Shown here: positions 33,811-41,370 of the stretch, one piece after another
Layout of the letters: each line of letters opens with the position of its first letter
Position numbering within the stretch: position 1 is the stretch's first letter
Assembly: GCA_017625675.1 (NCBI GenBank)
Contig: JAGAKK010000066.1
Span: 1 to 46,020 of the forward strand
DNA length: 46,020 bases
Direction: 5' to 3'
DNA from: Clostridia bacterium
GTDB taxonomy: Bacteria > Bacillota > Clostridia > UBA1212
Translations under genes and position numbers: made by a program
The notes under the pieces: generated by a model
The model's database searches: none
What the model saw: only the letters and a program-made list of their open reading frames with translations
What the model was told of the DNA's origin: nothing

Positions 33811-35082
33811 TTGAAGAAGATATGGTTCTTGTGGGCCGCCCTTGGGGTGGTTGCGGTGTTGTGCGGCTTTTTTTCGCCGTCTGTAAAAGGTGAAAAAGAC
33901 GTTGAACTGAAAAATAAAAACGTGGCAGAGCTTTTTGCTGACACGGAGTTTCTGGAGAAGTTTGCCGAAGAATATAATGCGGTTACAAAAGAGGAGGACA
34001 GGCAGTTTTCCGGGAAAGAAGTTGAATTCTCTTGTCCCGTTACGGTGTATCCTGAGGGACAGGAGGGTGTGTATATCGATTTTGACGGCGAAAACGGCTA
34101 TATGGTAATTAATGACGAAAACGAAGTTGTTTCCTTTGAGGTGGCAGGAGATTATCCCGTGTACAGAAAGGATGAAAGCATTGCCAAGGGGCTTTCCTAC
34201 AGCATCTATGACGGCTTTGTATATCTTGATGAAAATGGTGAAACGATAAGGGCGGAGGGTGTTTCTCTTACTGAGGAACTCTGGGAAAAATACAGCGGCG
34301 GAAAAGTATCTGAGACGGCAAAATCAAAGGCCGGAAACAGTGAAGGGGGCGAGATTTTCTTGCCTGATGAATACGTCCGGAAAAAATACGGCACGGGATA
34401 TTCCCTTTATCAGAAAAATCATCTGACAGGGTATGATTATGCGGAGCAAAACGACTTTTCGATATATAACAAAAAAATTGGCGGCAATACCTACGGAGAG
34501 GGAAATTGTGTGCTGTCGTCTGTTTACTCGCTGATGAACTATCTCCGTCAATGCGGAAAATACCCTTTGCTGCCGAAAAATTACGAAACTGTTTACTTTC
34601 GGGCGGCAGAAGACAAATTTTACACAAAATATAAAGGACGTACTGACTACAGTATTGTGAAAACAAAAAATCTTCCGAAACTGTATTACAACGTGCGCGC
34701 CGTTGCCGTTAATGATTACGGATATGAAACGGGTGGTGTAAATCCTTTTGTAATTGATAAGCTTACGGAGAAGACAGGGAAAAAATTTAATTCAAAGCCG
34801 GATGCCACACATCTGGTACTGTGGTCTTTTGAATCGGCAATAAAAAAAGAGGTGGACGCAGGGTATCCAATTATATGGAATATGGCAAACAGCGCAGTTT
34901 ACGGCAGCCACACAACGGTAGTTACGGGGTACAGGGTGTACAGGCGGCAGAAGAAGATATTGGGGATAAGGATCTCGGAGTACGTAAAGCTGGCAGAGCT
35001 CAACGATAATTGGAACGACTGCGCGGTGTACTTTGATATGGGGGACTACAAAGGGGTCGGGTCGTTCGTGCGGGTGAGATGA
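33811..35082 (+). CDS. exported papain-like (C39-like) cysteine peptidase, putative
   Basis: 423 residues. Begins KKIWFLWAALGVVAVLCGFF, a signal peptide or anchor, then a charged, secreted-looking region. The C-terminal half has GEGNCVLSSVYSLMNYL with Cys ~233 at a helix start, GSHTTVVTGYR with His ~367 on a strand, and ELNDNWNDCAVYF with Asn/Asp ~398-400: the Cys-His-Asn order and spacing of the papain fold as in C39-type peptidases. Function is inferred from these motifs only; no maturation gene or substrate is next to it. Start: TTG at 33811, seven bases after AAGGAGG, gives a clean signal peptide; the frame is open further upstream to 33727, where no site exists. Confidence 0.65.
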   Translation: MKKIWFLWAALGVVAVLCGFFSPSVKGEKDVELKNKNVAELFADTEFLEKFAEEYNAVTKEEDRQFSGKEVEFSCPVTVYPEGQEGVYIDFDGENGYMVINDENEVVSFEVAGDYPVYRKDESIAKGLSYSIYDGFVYLDENGETIRAEGVSLTEELWEKYSGGKVSETAKSKAGNSEGGEIFLPDEYVRKKYGTGYSLYQKNHLTGYDYAEQNDFSIYNKKIGGNTYGEGNCVLSSVYSLMNYLRQCGKYPLLPKNYETVYFRAAEDKFYTKYKGRTDYSIVKTKNLPKLYYNVRAVAVNDYGYETGGVNPFVIDKLTEKTGKKFNSKPDATHLVLWSFESAIKKEVDAGYPIIWNMANSAVYGSHTTVVTGYRVYRRQKKILGIRISEYVKLAELNDNWNDCAVYFDMGDYKGVGSFVRVR

Positions 35083-35143
35083 AAGTGCTGAAAACGAACT
35101 ATCCCAAAATTAATTTTCTTGTGAAACTATATTTAAAAAACAG

Positions 35144-35172
35144 TTGACAATATCACGGTACGGTGATAAAAT
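35144..35172 (+). promoter_or_regulatory. promoter with inverted-repeat operator, DUF4160-remnant/DUF2442 unit
   Basis: TTGACA (35144-35149), 17 bases, TAAAAT (35167-35172). The spacer and the first -10 bases contain TATCACGGTACGGTGATA (35151-35168), an inverted repeat with TATCAC/GTGATA arms; a bound protein would block the promoter. Confidence 0.78.
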
Positions 35173-35194
35173 AACAACGAAAGGAGAAAGCAAT

Positions 35195-35239
35195 ATGCCG
35201 GTCCTGTCAAGATTTTACGGAATCATTATCCGTATGTGA
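35195..35239 (+). pseudogene. remnant 5' end of a DUF4160 gene, 14 codons
   Basis: After AAAGGAG stands ATG and the peptide MPVLSRFYGIIIRM, then TGA. This is the conserved N-terminus of DUF4160 proteins (MPxISRFYGIxIxMYF...), which normally continue for about 80 residues and are typically encoded just before a DUF2442 gene, as here. The rest is gone: the TGA is followed at once by the GAAGGAGG site of the next gene, so an internal deletion seems to have fused the two. It may survive as a leader peptide that couples translation. Confidence 0.72.
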
Positions 35240-35255
35240 GAAGGAGGAAAAATAT

Positions 35256-35693
35256 ATGTTTCACAAGATAAAAAACGTATTTCCTTTGGCTGAGTATCGT
35301 CTCAGCGTACAATTTGCTGAAGGGTGCACGAAACTATACGATATGAAGCCTTTGATGGAAGAATTTGATGTATTCAGGGCGCTGGAAGACCTTAATCTTT
35401 TTTATGAAGTATGTGTAGATACAGGCGGTCACGGTATCGTCTGGAATGATGATCTGGACCTTTCCTGTGATGAACTTTGGGAAAACGGTGCTGTGGTAGA
35501 AACTCCCTTTGACGGTCTTATGGCTTTTAGTGACGCTACTACTATCTGGGGACTTAATGAGAGCACCTTGCGCAAGGCCATTGCTTACGGAAAACTGATA
35601 GACGGAGTGGATGTCTGCAAGTTTGGAAAGCAGTGGGTGATTTCTATGGACGCTATGAGGCGTGAGTACGGAGAACCAAAGGATAAAAGATAA
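35256..35693 (+). CDS. DUF2442 protein with C-terminal helix-turn-helix
   Basis: 145 residues. The N-terminal ~80 residues (VFPLAEYRLSVQFAEGCTKL ... VDTGGHGIVWNDDLDLSCDE) are DUF2442, the usual partner of DUF4160, and the pair has been treated as a possible toxin-antitoxin-like module. The last ~50 residues (TTIWGLNESTLRKAIAYGKL ... CKFGKQWVISMDAMRREYG) form an excisionase-like HTH close in pattern to the N-terminus of the protein at 20799. A palindrome sits in the promoter, so autorepression is plausible. Here the DUF4160 partner is reduced to a 14-residue remnant, leaving the antitoxin-like half alone. Start ATG at 35256 after AGGAGG. Confidence 0.8.
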   Translation: MFHKIKNVFPLAEYRLSVQFAEGCTKLYDMKPLMEEFDVFRALEDLNLFYEVCVDTGGHGIVWNDDLDLSCDELWENGAVVETPFDGLMAFSDATTIWGLNESTLRKAIAYGKLIDGVDVCKFGKQWVISMDAMRREYGEPKDKR

Positions 35694-35712
35694 TTTTTCT
35701 TTAAATAAGCAC

Positions 35713-35781
35713 TTGACAAAATAAGTTTTGAGTTTTATACTGTAAAGGCTTTGACTTTTACATAAAGGTCAAGACCTTTAC
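35713..35781 (+). promoter_or_regulatory. promoter and 5' hairpin of the ylxM-ffh operon
   Basis: TTGACA (35713-35718), 17 bases, TATACT (35736-35741). Immediately after, GTAAAGGCTTTGAC (35742-35755) and GTCAAGACCTTTAC (35768-35781) form a 14-base imperfect stem that would begin the mRNA, about 40 bases before the GGAGGTGA site. Confidence 0.78.
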
Positions 35782-35821
35782 AGCTGTTTTGCTTGTTGGT
35801 ACATTATCGGAGGTGATTTTC

Positions 35822-36178
35822 GTGGCAGACGTGGTTGAAATCAGTATGCTTTTCGATTTTTACGGCACACTTCTCACAGAAAATCAGCAGAGATGTATTG
35901 AACTCTATTACAGTAATGACATGAGTTTTGCAGAGATTGCAGACGAGCTTGGCATTTCCAGACAGGGTGTGTACGATTCCATAAAGAGGGGTCGGAACCT
36001 TTTGGAAAGTTACGAAGAAAAGTTGGGGCTTGTTGCCAGATTTTTCAGGACAAAGGAAGAACTAGAGAAGATTAGCACAGAATTGTCCCTTATTTGCGAT
36101 TCTGAAGAGAGTCTTTCAGTAAAAGATGAGCTGGAAAAGGTAAACGAAAAGGTTAAGAGTATTGTCGGCGGACTGTAA
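35822..36178 (+). CDS. ylxM: YlxM-family DNA-binding/SRP-associated protein
   Basis: 118 residues from the GTG at 35822 (six bases after GGAGGTGA; the longer frame from TTG 35789 has no site). Residues about 20-70 contain a sigma-70 region-4-like HTH: QRCIELYYSNDMSFAEIADE then LGISRQGVYDSIKRGRNLLE. YlxM is conserved before ffh in Firmicutes and modulates the SRP pathway in streptococci; the molecular action is unclear. It ends 20 bases before ffh. Confidence 0.9.
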   Translation: MADVVEISMLFDFYGTLLTENQQRCIELYYSNDMSFAEIADELGISRQGVYDSIKRGRNLLESYEEKLGLVARFFRTKEELEKISTELSLICDSEESLSVKDELEKVNEKVKSIVGGL

Positions 36179-36198
36179 ACACGCAGAGGATCGAGATT

Positions 36199-37545
36199 AT
36201 GATTTTTGGAAATTTAGCGGCGAAGCTGCAGGAATCTATGAAAAAATTCCGCGGCAAGACCAGAGTAACCGAAAAAGACGTTAAAGAGTTTATGCGTGAG
36301 GTGCGTCTTGCGCTTCTTGAAGCGGACGTAAACTACAAGGTCGTAAAGGATTTTGTAAAAAACGTTTCAGAGAAGGCAGTGGGCACGGATGTCCTTGAGG
36401 GACTTAACCCCGGACAGCAGGTTGTTAAGATCGTTAATGACGAGCTTAAAGAGCTGCTGGGCGGCTCTGACGCAAAGCTGAACCTTGGAAAAACTCCCCC
36501 TAACGTTATTATGATGGTGGGTCTTCAGGGTGCAGGTAAAACCACTGCTTCAGGAAGCCTTGCCCTGATGCTTAAAAAACAGGGAAAAAATCCTTTGATG
36601 GCTGCCTGCGATATTTACAGACCTGCGGCTATAAAACAGTTACAGGTTCTGGGAGGCCAGATACAGGTTCCCGTGTATGCGGCGCCTGAGGGCACAAAGC
36701 CGGTGCAGATTGCCAAGGAAGCGGTTGAGAAGGCTATAAGAGGTCTTAACGACGTGGTTATCGTGGATACTGCAGGACGACTTGAGATTGACGAACCTCT
36801 TATGGAAGAACTTGAGGCCATTAAGGCTGCGGTGAATCCGTCTGAGATACTTTTGGTTGTAGACGCTATGACAGGTCAGAATGCTGCCAACGTTGCCGTT
36901 ACGTTTAACGAGCGCCTTGATATCAGCGGTGTTATTTTGTCAAAGCTTGACAGTGACACAAGAGGCGGTGCGGCATTGTCGGTAAGGTCTATGACAGGCA
37001 AGCCCATAAAGTTTGCTTCGGTAGGTGAGAAGCTTAACGAATTTGAAGTGTTCCACCCTGACAGAATGGCGGGCAGAATCCTGGGAATGGGAGATGTGCT
37101 TTCTCTTATCGAACAGGCTGAGAAGATGATCGACGAGAAAGAGGCCATTGAGCTGGAGAAAAAGATCAGACAGCAGACCTTTACTCTTGACGACTTTTTA
37201 AATCAGCTTCGCCAGATAAAGAAGATGGGCGGCGTAACGAAGCTTCTGGGTATGATGCCGGGAGTTGCCGGTCAGATAAAGGAAGAGGACATTGACGAGA
37301 GCAAAATGGTAAAAACTGAGGCCATTATCTGCTCTATGACAATGAAAGAGAGAAACAATCCTAACTTGCTCAATGCAAGCCGCAGGAAACGAATTGCAGC
37401 GGGTAGCGGTACTACCGTACAGGATGTAAACATACTGATCAAGCAGTTTGAGCAGATGAAAGAAATGATGAAAAAGCTCAACAATATGGGTCGGTCAGGC
37501 AAAAAGGGCTTAGGCGCTTTCGGAAAGAAAGGCTTTCCTTTTTGA
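36199..37545 (+). CDS. ffh: signal recognition particle protein Ffh
   Basis: GTPase that delivers ribosomes making membrane proteins to FtsY. N domain (1-85), then G1 GLQGAGKTTASG (about 108-119), DTAGRLEIDE (G3), SKLDSDTRGGAALS (G4 and SRP insertion), and from about residue 300 the Met-rich M domain, ending GKKGLGAFGKKGFPF with several Met in the signal-binding groove (for example MKEMMKKLNNM). Length 448 is typical. Middle of the operon; RBS is GAGGA. Confidence 0.97.
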   Translation: MIFGNLAAKLQESMKKFRGKTRVTEKDVKEFMREVRLALLEADVNYKVVKDFVKNVSEKAVGTDVLEGLNPGQQVVKIVNDELKELLGGSDAKLNLGKTPPNVIMMVGLQGAGKTTASGSLALMLKKQGKNPLMAACDIYRPAAIKQLQVLGGQIQVPVYAAPEGTKPVQIAKEAVEKAIRGLNDVVIVDTAGRLEIDEPLMEELEAIKAAVNPSEILLVVDAMTGQNAANVAVTFNERLDISGVILSKLDSDTRGGAALSVRSMTGKPIKFASVGEKLNEFEVFHPDRMAGRILGMGDVLSLIEQAEKMIDEKEAIELEKKIRQQTFTLDDFLNQLRQIKKMGGVTKLLGMMPGVAGQIKEEDIDESKMVKTEAIICSMTMKERNNPNLLNASRRKRIAAGSGTTVQDVNILIKQFEQMKEMMKKLNNMGRSGKKGLGAFGKKGFPF

Positions 37546-37591
37546 TTAACATATATGTTTTGACTGAAAAATTTTTGGAGGTGAATTTGAA

Positions 37592-37828
37592 ATGCTTAAA
37601 ATCAGACTTAGAAGAATGGGTGCAAAGAAGGCTCCTTTCTACAGAATAGTTGTTGCTGAGTCCAAGTACGCAAGAGATGGTAGATTCGTTGAGGAAATCG
37701 GAACATACAATCCCCTTGTAGACCCTGCTGAGGTTAAAATTGACCTTGAGAAGGCTGACGATTGGATGAAGAAGGGCGCTCAGCCTACAGACAAGGTAAA
37801 GTCCTTGATCGCAAAGGCAAGAGGCTAA
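37592..37828 (+). CDS. rpsP: 30S ribosomal protein S16
   Basis: 78 residues beginning [21 protein letters not shown] with the S16 pattern [16 protein letters not shown]; ends basic. GGAGGTGA precedes the ATG. Assembly protein of the 30S body domain. Its small size and the order ffh-rpsP-khpA-rimM are standard. Confidence 0.98.
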   Translation: MLKIRLRRMGAKKAPFYRIVVAESKYARDGRFVEEIGTYNPLVDPAEVKIDLEKADDWMKKGAQPTDKVKSLIAKARG

Positions 37829-37849
37829 TCTTTAACAGGAGGAACTGTT

Positions 37850-38077
37850 ATGAAAGAGTTTTTGGAACTTATTGCAAAATCACTTGTTGACGATCCTGAG
37901 AAGGTGACTGTTGAAGTGGTTGAAACAGAGAGAAACATTACCCTTAAGCTTTCCGTTGCCGAAGAGGACACAGGAAAGGTTATCGGTAAGGAAGGCCGCG
38001 TTGCCAAAGCGATCAGAACAGTTGTCAGGGCAGCTTCCAGAAATATTGACAAGCCTGTGTTTGTTGATATTGTGTAA
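37850..38077 (+). CDS. khpA: KH-domain RNA-binding protein KhpA (YlqC)
   Basis: 75 residues with a single KH domain; the GxxG loop is IGKEGRVAKAIRTVV. KhpA binds RNA, often with KhpB, and influences cell-size and division genes in Gram-positives. AGGAGG seven bases before ATG. Located between rpsP and rimM as usual. Confidence 0.95.
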   Translation: MKEFLELIAKSLVDDPEKVTVEVVETERNITLKLSVAEEDTGKVIGKEGRVAKAIRTVVRAASRNIDKPVFVDIV

Positions 38078-38091
38078 GGGAGGATCTGCCG

Positions 38092-38610
38092 GTGATTGAG
38101 TATCTGACCATTGGCGAGATTGTGAATGTACACGGTGTGCGTGGGGCGGTGAGGGTAATACCTCTCACCGACGACCCGGCCCGTTTCAAGAAATTGAAGA
38201 CGGCCCGTGTGGTTCACAGAGGCAACACAAGAGAATACGACGTGCAAAGTGTCCAGATTCAGAGTAAGTTTGTTATTGTGAAGCTTTCCGGAATTGAGGA
38301 CAGAGATGCCGCAGCCGCATTAAGAGGCGCGGAGATTGAGGTAAGCCGCAAGGATGCGGTGAAATTGCCCAAAGACACGTATTTTATTTGCGATCTCATC
38401 GGGTGCAAGGTTATTGAACCTGACGGAAACGTTCTCGGTGTTGTGGATGATGTTTTTTCCACGGGCAGCAATGACGTTTACAGCGTAAAGGACCGGCGGG
38501 GCGGAAATATTATGATACCTGCCATTGCCCAGGTTATTAAAAACGTTGACGTCGAAAAAGGCGAGATAGAGGTTGAGCTTTTGCCCGGTCTTAAGGAAGT
38601 TTATCAATAA
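38092..38610 (+). CDS. rimM: 16S rRNA processing protein RimM
   Basis: 172 residues. YLTIGEIVNVHGVRGAVRV is the N-terminal RimM motif, and the C-terminal PRC-barrel-like half has DLIGCKVIEPDGNVLGVVDD and MIPAIAQVIKNVDVEKGEIEV. It binds S19 and helps assemble the 30S head. The start is GTG at 38092 with AGGGAGG upstream. In most bacteria trmD and rplS follow directly; here a terminator and a palindrome follow instead. Confidence 0.96.
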   Translation: MIEYLTIGEIVNVHGVRGAVRVIPLTDDPARFKKLKTARVVHRGNTREYDVQSVQIQSKFVIVKLSGIEDRDAAAALRGAEIEVSRKDAVKLPKDTYFICDLIGCKVIEPDGNVLGVVDDVFSTGSNDVYSVKDRRGGNIMIPAIAQVIKNVDVEKGEIEVELLPGLKEVYQ

Positions 38611-38625
38611 GCATCTGATAAAATG

Positions 38626-38657
38626 CGGCACTGCCACGAAAGGCGGCGCCGTTTTTT
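38626..38657 (+). terminator. intrinsic terminator of the ylxM-rimM operon
   Basis: Stem CGGCACTGCC (38626-38635) and GGCGGCGCCG (38642-38651), nine of ten pairs, followed by six T. Confidence 0.82.
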
Positions 38658-38667
38658 GTTTAAGCTT

Positions 38668-38733
38668 GTGTGTCAGGGGGCAGGTCACTGTCACATTTTT
38701 AAAAACGTGACAGTGACCTGCCCCCTGACACAC
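38668..38733. repeat. dispersed palindrome copy R6, two units head to head
   Basis: Two 27-base arms (38668-38694 and 38707-38733) that are exact reverse complements, each holding the core CAGGGGGCAGGTCACTG, with arm word GTGTGTCA. The 12-base spacer ATTTTTAAAAAC extends the pairing. A degenerate half unit (CCTGTCACCCCC...TTTTGACACAC) follows to about 38755. Lies between the rimM terminator and the dapF promoter. Confidence 0.9.
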
Positions 38734-38771
38734 CCTGTCACCCCCTTTTGACACACAATTAATATAAATTA

Positions 38772-38800
38772 TTGAAGAATGTGGAAAATCGTTATATAAT
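38772..38800 (+). promoter_or_regulatory. promoter of dapF-dapL
   Basis: TTGAAG (38772-38777), 17 bases, TATAAT (38795-38800). Confidence 0.75.
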
Positions 38801-38848
38801 AAAAATATAATTATAATATATTACTTATCGGTGCAGGGAGGCACGGCT

Positions 38849-39679
38849 ATGAAATTTACGAAAATGCAAGGCTTGGGAAATGACTACATATACGTTGATT
38901 GTATGAAGGAAACTGTAGAGAATCCTTCCGAAGTGGCAATAAAAGTAAGTGACAGACATTTTGGCGTAGGCTCTGACGGACTTATTCTGGTAAAAGCGTC
39001 AGACGTGGCAGATTACCGTATGGAAATTTATAATGCAGATGGTTCTGTGGCTGAAATGTGCGGCAACGGAATCAGGTGTGTAGGAAAATTCCTCCACGAC
39101 AATGGTTACGTAAAATCTGACTCTGTTTCTATCGAAACAGGCGCGGGAGTAAAACTTCTGAAACTCATTATTGATGACAACGGTGTGTGCGTAGGGGCAA
39201 GGGTTGACATGGGCGAGCCTATACTTGAGCCTTCGAGAATACCGGTGCGCTCAACGTCGGAAAGAGTTGTGGACGAGGAACTAAAGGTTGGCGGAAAAAA
39301 ATATCACATCACCTGTGTTTCTATGGGAAATCCTCATGCGGTAGTATTTGTTGACGATATTGACTCTCTGAACCTGGAAATTATCGGGCCTCTTTTTGAG
39401 AACAACCCGGTTTTCCCTGCAAGGATAAATACTGAGTTTGTAAAAATTGTTGACAAAAACACTGTAAATATGAGAGTATGGGAACGTGGCTCAGGGGAGA
39501 CCATGGCTTGCGGAACAGGAGCCTGCGCGGTGGTTGTGGCATCAGTGCTGAACAAGCATTGCGACAGAAACGTTACCGTGAACCTCAGAGGCGGAAGCCT
39601 TAAAATCAACTGGGATGAAAAGACCAACCGCGTATTTATGGAAGGTCCTGCCACTACAGTTTGTAAAGGAGAATATTAA
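38849..39679 (+). CDS. dapF: diaminopimelate epimerase
   Basis: Converts LL- to meso-diaminopimelate, the last step before lysine and wall cross-linking. [12 protein letters not shown] opens the protein; the two catalytic Cys are in [10 protein letters not shown] (Cys 71) and [10 protein letters not shown] (Cys 221), both intact. 276 residues, normal. Start: ATG 38849, eight bases after GGGAGG; an in-frame GTG at 38831 is too close to the promoter. Followed by dapL after two bases. Confidence 0.96.
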   Translation: MKFTKMQGLGNDYIYVDCMKETVENPSEVAIKVSDRHFGVGSDGLILVKASDVADYRMEIYNADGSVAEMCGNGIRCVGKFLHDNGYVKSDSVSIETGAGVKLLKLIIDDNGVCVGARVDMGEPILEPSRIPVRSTSERVVDEELKVGGKKYHITCVSMGNPHAVVFVDDIDSLNLEIIGPLFENNPVFPARINTEFVKIVDKNTVNMRVWERGSGETMACGTGACAVVVASVLNKHCDRNVTVNLRGGSLKINWDEKTNRVFMEGPATTVCKGEY

Positions 39680-39681
39680 TA

Positions 39682-40938
39682 ATGGCACATATTAACGACA
39701 ATTTTCAGAAGCTTCCGGGAAGCTATCTTTTTACGGAGATAGGAAGACGCGTAAATGCTTATTCTGCGGCGCATCCCGAAAAATCCATTATAAGACTGGG
39801 TATAGGTGACGTTACACTTCCTTTGCCCAAAAGCGTTATTGAGGCAATGCACAAGGCTGTTGACGAGATGGCGGTTAAAGAAACCTTCAGGGGATACGGA
39901 CCTGAGCAGGGCTATGCGTTTTTGAGAGAGGCAATTGCCGAAAATGACTATAAAGCCCGGGGCGCAAATATTGAGCCTGATGAAATTTTTGTAAGTGACG
40001 GAGCGAAGAGCGATTGCAGCAATATCGGAGATATTTTCGGTATTGATAATAAAGTGGCGGTGTGCGACCCTGTTTACCCTGTGTACGTTGATTCAAATGC
40101 AATGGCAGGAAGAGCCGGAGATTACGTGGCAGAGCTTGGCCGTTGGAGCAATCTTATTTATATGCCTTGTACAAGCGATAATGGCTTTGTGCCTGAGCTT
40201 CCTGCGGCAAAGAATGAGATGGGTGAGCGCATTGCGCCGGATATGATATACCTTTGCTATCCGAACAATCCGATGGGTATGGGTATTACCCGTGAGGAGC
40301 TTAAGAAATGGGTGGACTATGCTATTGAAAATGAGTCCGTAATCCTTTATGACGCGGCTTATGAGGCATACATTACCGAGGACCTTCCTCACACTATTTA
40401 TGAGGTGGCAGGGGCTGAAAAGTGCGCCATCGAGTTCAGAAGCTTCTCTAAAAACGCAGGATTTACCGGTACAAGATGCGGTTTTGCGGTAGTGCCCAAG
40501 GCGCTTAAAGTGCGAAACGGCGCAGGGGAGCTTGTTTCATTAAACGGTCTTTGGTCAAGACGTCAATCCACGAAGATGAACGGTGTTCCTTACATTGTGC
40601 AGAGAGGCGCAGAGGCGGTTTATTCAGAAGAAGGAAAGAAAGAAACCAAGGCTCTCGTTGACTATTATCTTGAGAATGCAGGAATTATCCGACAAGGCCT
40701 TGTTGAGGCGGGATACACTGTTTACGGCGGCGTCAATGCTCCTTACGTGTGGCTGAAAGTACCTGAGGGAATGACCTCCTGGGAATTCTTTGATATGCTT
40801 CTTGACAAGGCAGGCGTTGTGGGTACTCCCGGCAGCGGCTTCGGACCTTGCGGAGAGGGATATTTCAGACTCACAGGCTTTGGCAGCCGTGAGAACACCG
40901 TTAAGGCTATTGAGCGCATAAAAGCGCTTAACGCCTGA
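39682..40938 (+). CDS. dapL: LL-diaminopimelate aminotransferase
   Basis: Makes LL-diaminopimelate from tetrahydrodipicolinate in one step, so the succinylase, acetylase and dehydrogenase branches are not needed. Fold-type I PLP enzyme; [15 protein letters not shown] and [18 protein letters not shown] (about 108-125) are DapL-specific, and [15 protein letters not shown] (about 254-268) carries the PLP Lys. 418 residues. AAAGGAG precedes the ATG. Its adjacency to dapF makes the pathway assignment firm. Confidence 0.95.
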   Translation: MAHINDNFQKLPGSYLFTEIGRRVNAYSAAHPEKSIIRLGIGDVTLPLPKSVIEAMHKAVDEMAVKETFRGYGPEQGYAFLREAIAENDYKARGANIEPDEIFVSDGAKSDCSNIGDIFGIDNKVAVCDPVYPVYVDSNAMAGRAGDYVAELGRWSNLIYMPCTSDNGFVPELPAAKNEMGERIAPDMIYLCYPNNPMGMGITREELKKWVDYAIENESVILYDAAYEAYITEDLPHTIYEVAGAEKCAIEFRSFSKNAGFTGTRCGFAVVPKALKVRNGAGELVSLNGLWSRRQSTKMNGVPYIVQRGAEAVYSEEGKKETKALVDYYLENAGIIRQGLVEAGYTVYGGVNAPYVWLKVPEGMTSWEFFDMLLDKAGVVGTPGSGFGPCGEGYFRLTGFGSRENTVKAIERIKALNA

Positions 40939-40960
40939 GTAAAGAAGAGGGAGCAGGGAA

Positions 40961-41203
40961 ATGATATACGAATACAAAACCAGAGGTGTATGCTCAAGAA
41001 AGATTGAGATTGACACGGAAAACGGAATAATTAACAGCGTAAGATTTTTCGGCGGCTGCAATGGCAATCTTCAGGGAATATCAAAGCTTGTGGAGGGCCA
41101 GAAAATTGAGGACGTTATCAAAAGACTTGAGGGTATTGACTGCAATATGAAGGGAACTTCTTGTCCGGATCAGCTGGCGATGGCTCTTAAGGACCTGATT
41201 TAA
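40961..41203 (+). CDS. TSCPD-domain protein (TIGR03905 type)
   Basis: 80 residues: FFGGCNGNLQGISKLVEGQK and GTSCPDQLAMAL, the short TSCPD domain also found at the C-terminus of some ribonucleotide reductases. Conserved Cys may bind metal. Function unknown. GGGAG lies before the ATG; the gene follows dapL by 22 bases and ends the transcript. Confidence 0.92.
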   Translation: MIYEYKTRGVCSRKIEIDTENGIINSVRFFGGCNGNLQGISKLVEGQKIEDVIKRLEGIDCNMKGTSCPDQLAMALKDLI

Positions 41204-41232
41204 AAGCGTTTGTCCGAGAAAATACGACTGAT

Positions 41233-41280
41233 AGGGGGAGTGTGTACGTGGTGAACCTGCCGCGTCATATCTCCCTTTTA
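41233..41280 (+). terminator. terminator after the TSCPD gene
   Basis: Interrupted stem: AGGGGGAG (41233-41240) with CTCCCT (41271-41276), and inner ACGTGG with CCGCGT, followed by TTTTA. Confidence 0.65.
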
Positions 41281-41298
41281 CTTTTTATAAATTATATA

Positions 41299-41327
41299 TT
41301 GAATTTACAAGGCAATAATGGTAAAAT
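41299..41327 (+). promoter_or_regulatory. promoter of the membrane-protein gene at 41371
   Basis: TTGAAT (41299-41304), 17 bases, TAAAAT (41322-41327). Confidence 0.65.
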
Positions 41328-41370
41328 TATCACATAGTACGATTTTATCGTTTAGAAAACAAAGGAGAAG

